This document shows, in pieces, positions 64,000 to 64,000 of a DNA stretch of 64,000 nt. The number at the start of each line of letters is the position of its first letter. The stretch's first letter is position 1. The position numbers and the translations under genes are program-made. The notes under the pieces are model-generated. The model did not search any database. It was not told where the DNA came from and saw only the letters and a program-made list of their open reading frames with translations. The stretch comes from Vibrio chagasii (GTDB lineage Bacteria; Pseudomonadota; Gammaproteobacteria; Enterobacterales; Vibrionaceae), in the NCBI RefSeq assembly GCF_024347355.1, contig NZ_AP025465.1, positions 1,302,001 through 1,366,000 on the forward strand, read 5' to 3'.

Positions 64000-64000
64000 C

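Overview
This window looks like a stretch of the large chromosome of a Vibrio, most likely close to the Splendidus clade. The evidence is Vibrio-type versions of housekeeping genes (serC, aspC, asnS, sdaC-sdaA, nudL, pabB, class I fumarase, ycjX-ycjF-tyrR, hrpA), an H-NOX/hybrid-kinase pair, small Vibrio-type hypothetical proteins and a ToxR-like membrane regulator. I saw no rRNA, tRNA, CRISPR array, prophage or insertion sequence. Most gene ends carry strong, often bidirectional, hairpin-plus-U-tract terminators.

Layout. 0-13.6 kb: a DUF945 gene cut by the left edge, serC, an AraC-type regulator, a MOSC/YiiM-like protein, a minus-strand pair of a cNMP/CBS/DUF294 signalling protein and a DnaQ-type exonuclease, a small barrel, aspC, an HD-GYP protein and a MocR-type regulator with a perfect CRP-like site in its divergent promoter. 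13.6-24.5 kb: asnS, a SulP transporter, a chemoreceptor with a periplasmic c-type haem motif, an aromatic amino acid permease preceded by a Tyr/Phe-rich leader ORF, sdaC-sdaA and nudL. 24.8-36.2 kb: hnoX-hnoK, pabB, fumarase, ycjX-ycjF, tyrR with a near-perfect TyrR box in front of it, and a rimJ-like acetyltransferase. 36.2-46.1 kb: a GAF-GGDEF protein, a three-gene DUF2760/Hsp70/Hsp70-DUF3731 cassette, a CHASE-GGDEF protein and a second DEDDh exonuclease.

46.2-51.4 kb is the most accessory-looking region. It has a lipoprotein plus LruC-domain secreted protein on the minus strand. Divergent from these are two exported small-fold proteins (ABM-like and muconolactone-isomerase-like), then a ToxR-like membrane regulator whose end overlaps a small single-pass periplasmic partner. 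A shared motif (GTTAGCTCACC) lies in front of both the exported pair and the regulator. Together these read as a candidate self-contained envelope-sensing co-component system. 51.5-64 kb: TerB-like protein, PhoD-like phosphatase with an acidic partner, a MipA/OmpV protein with an extra C-terminal barrel-like domain, a Zn alcohol dehydrogenase with an OFA-type transporter, hrpA, a small barrel, and a partial gene cut by the right edge.

The strongest leads for undescribed biology are the ToxR-like/partner locus with its putative operators, the paired Hsp70/DUF2760 membrane cassette, and the aromatic-residue leader peptide before the permease. All functions come from reading the sequence and family knowledge; no database search was run.
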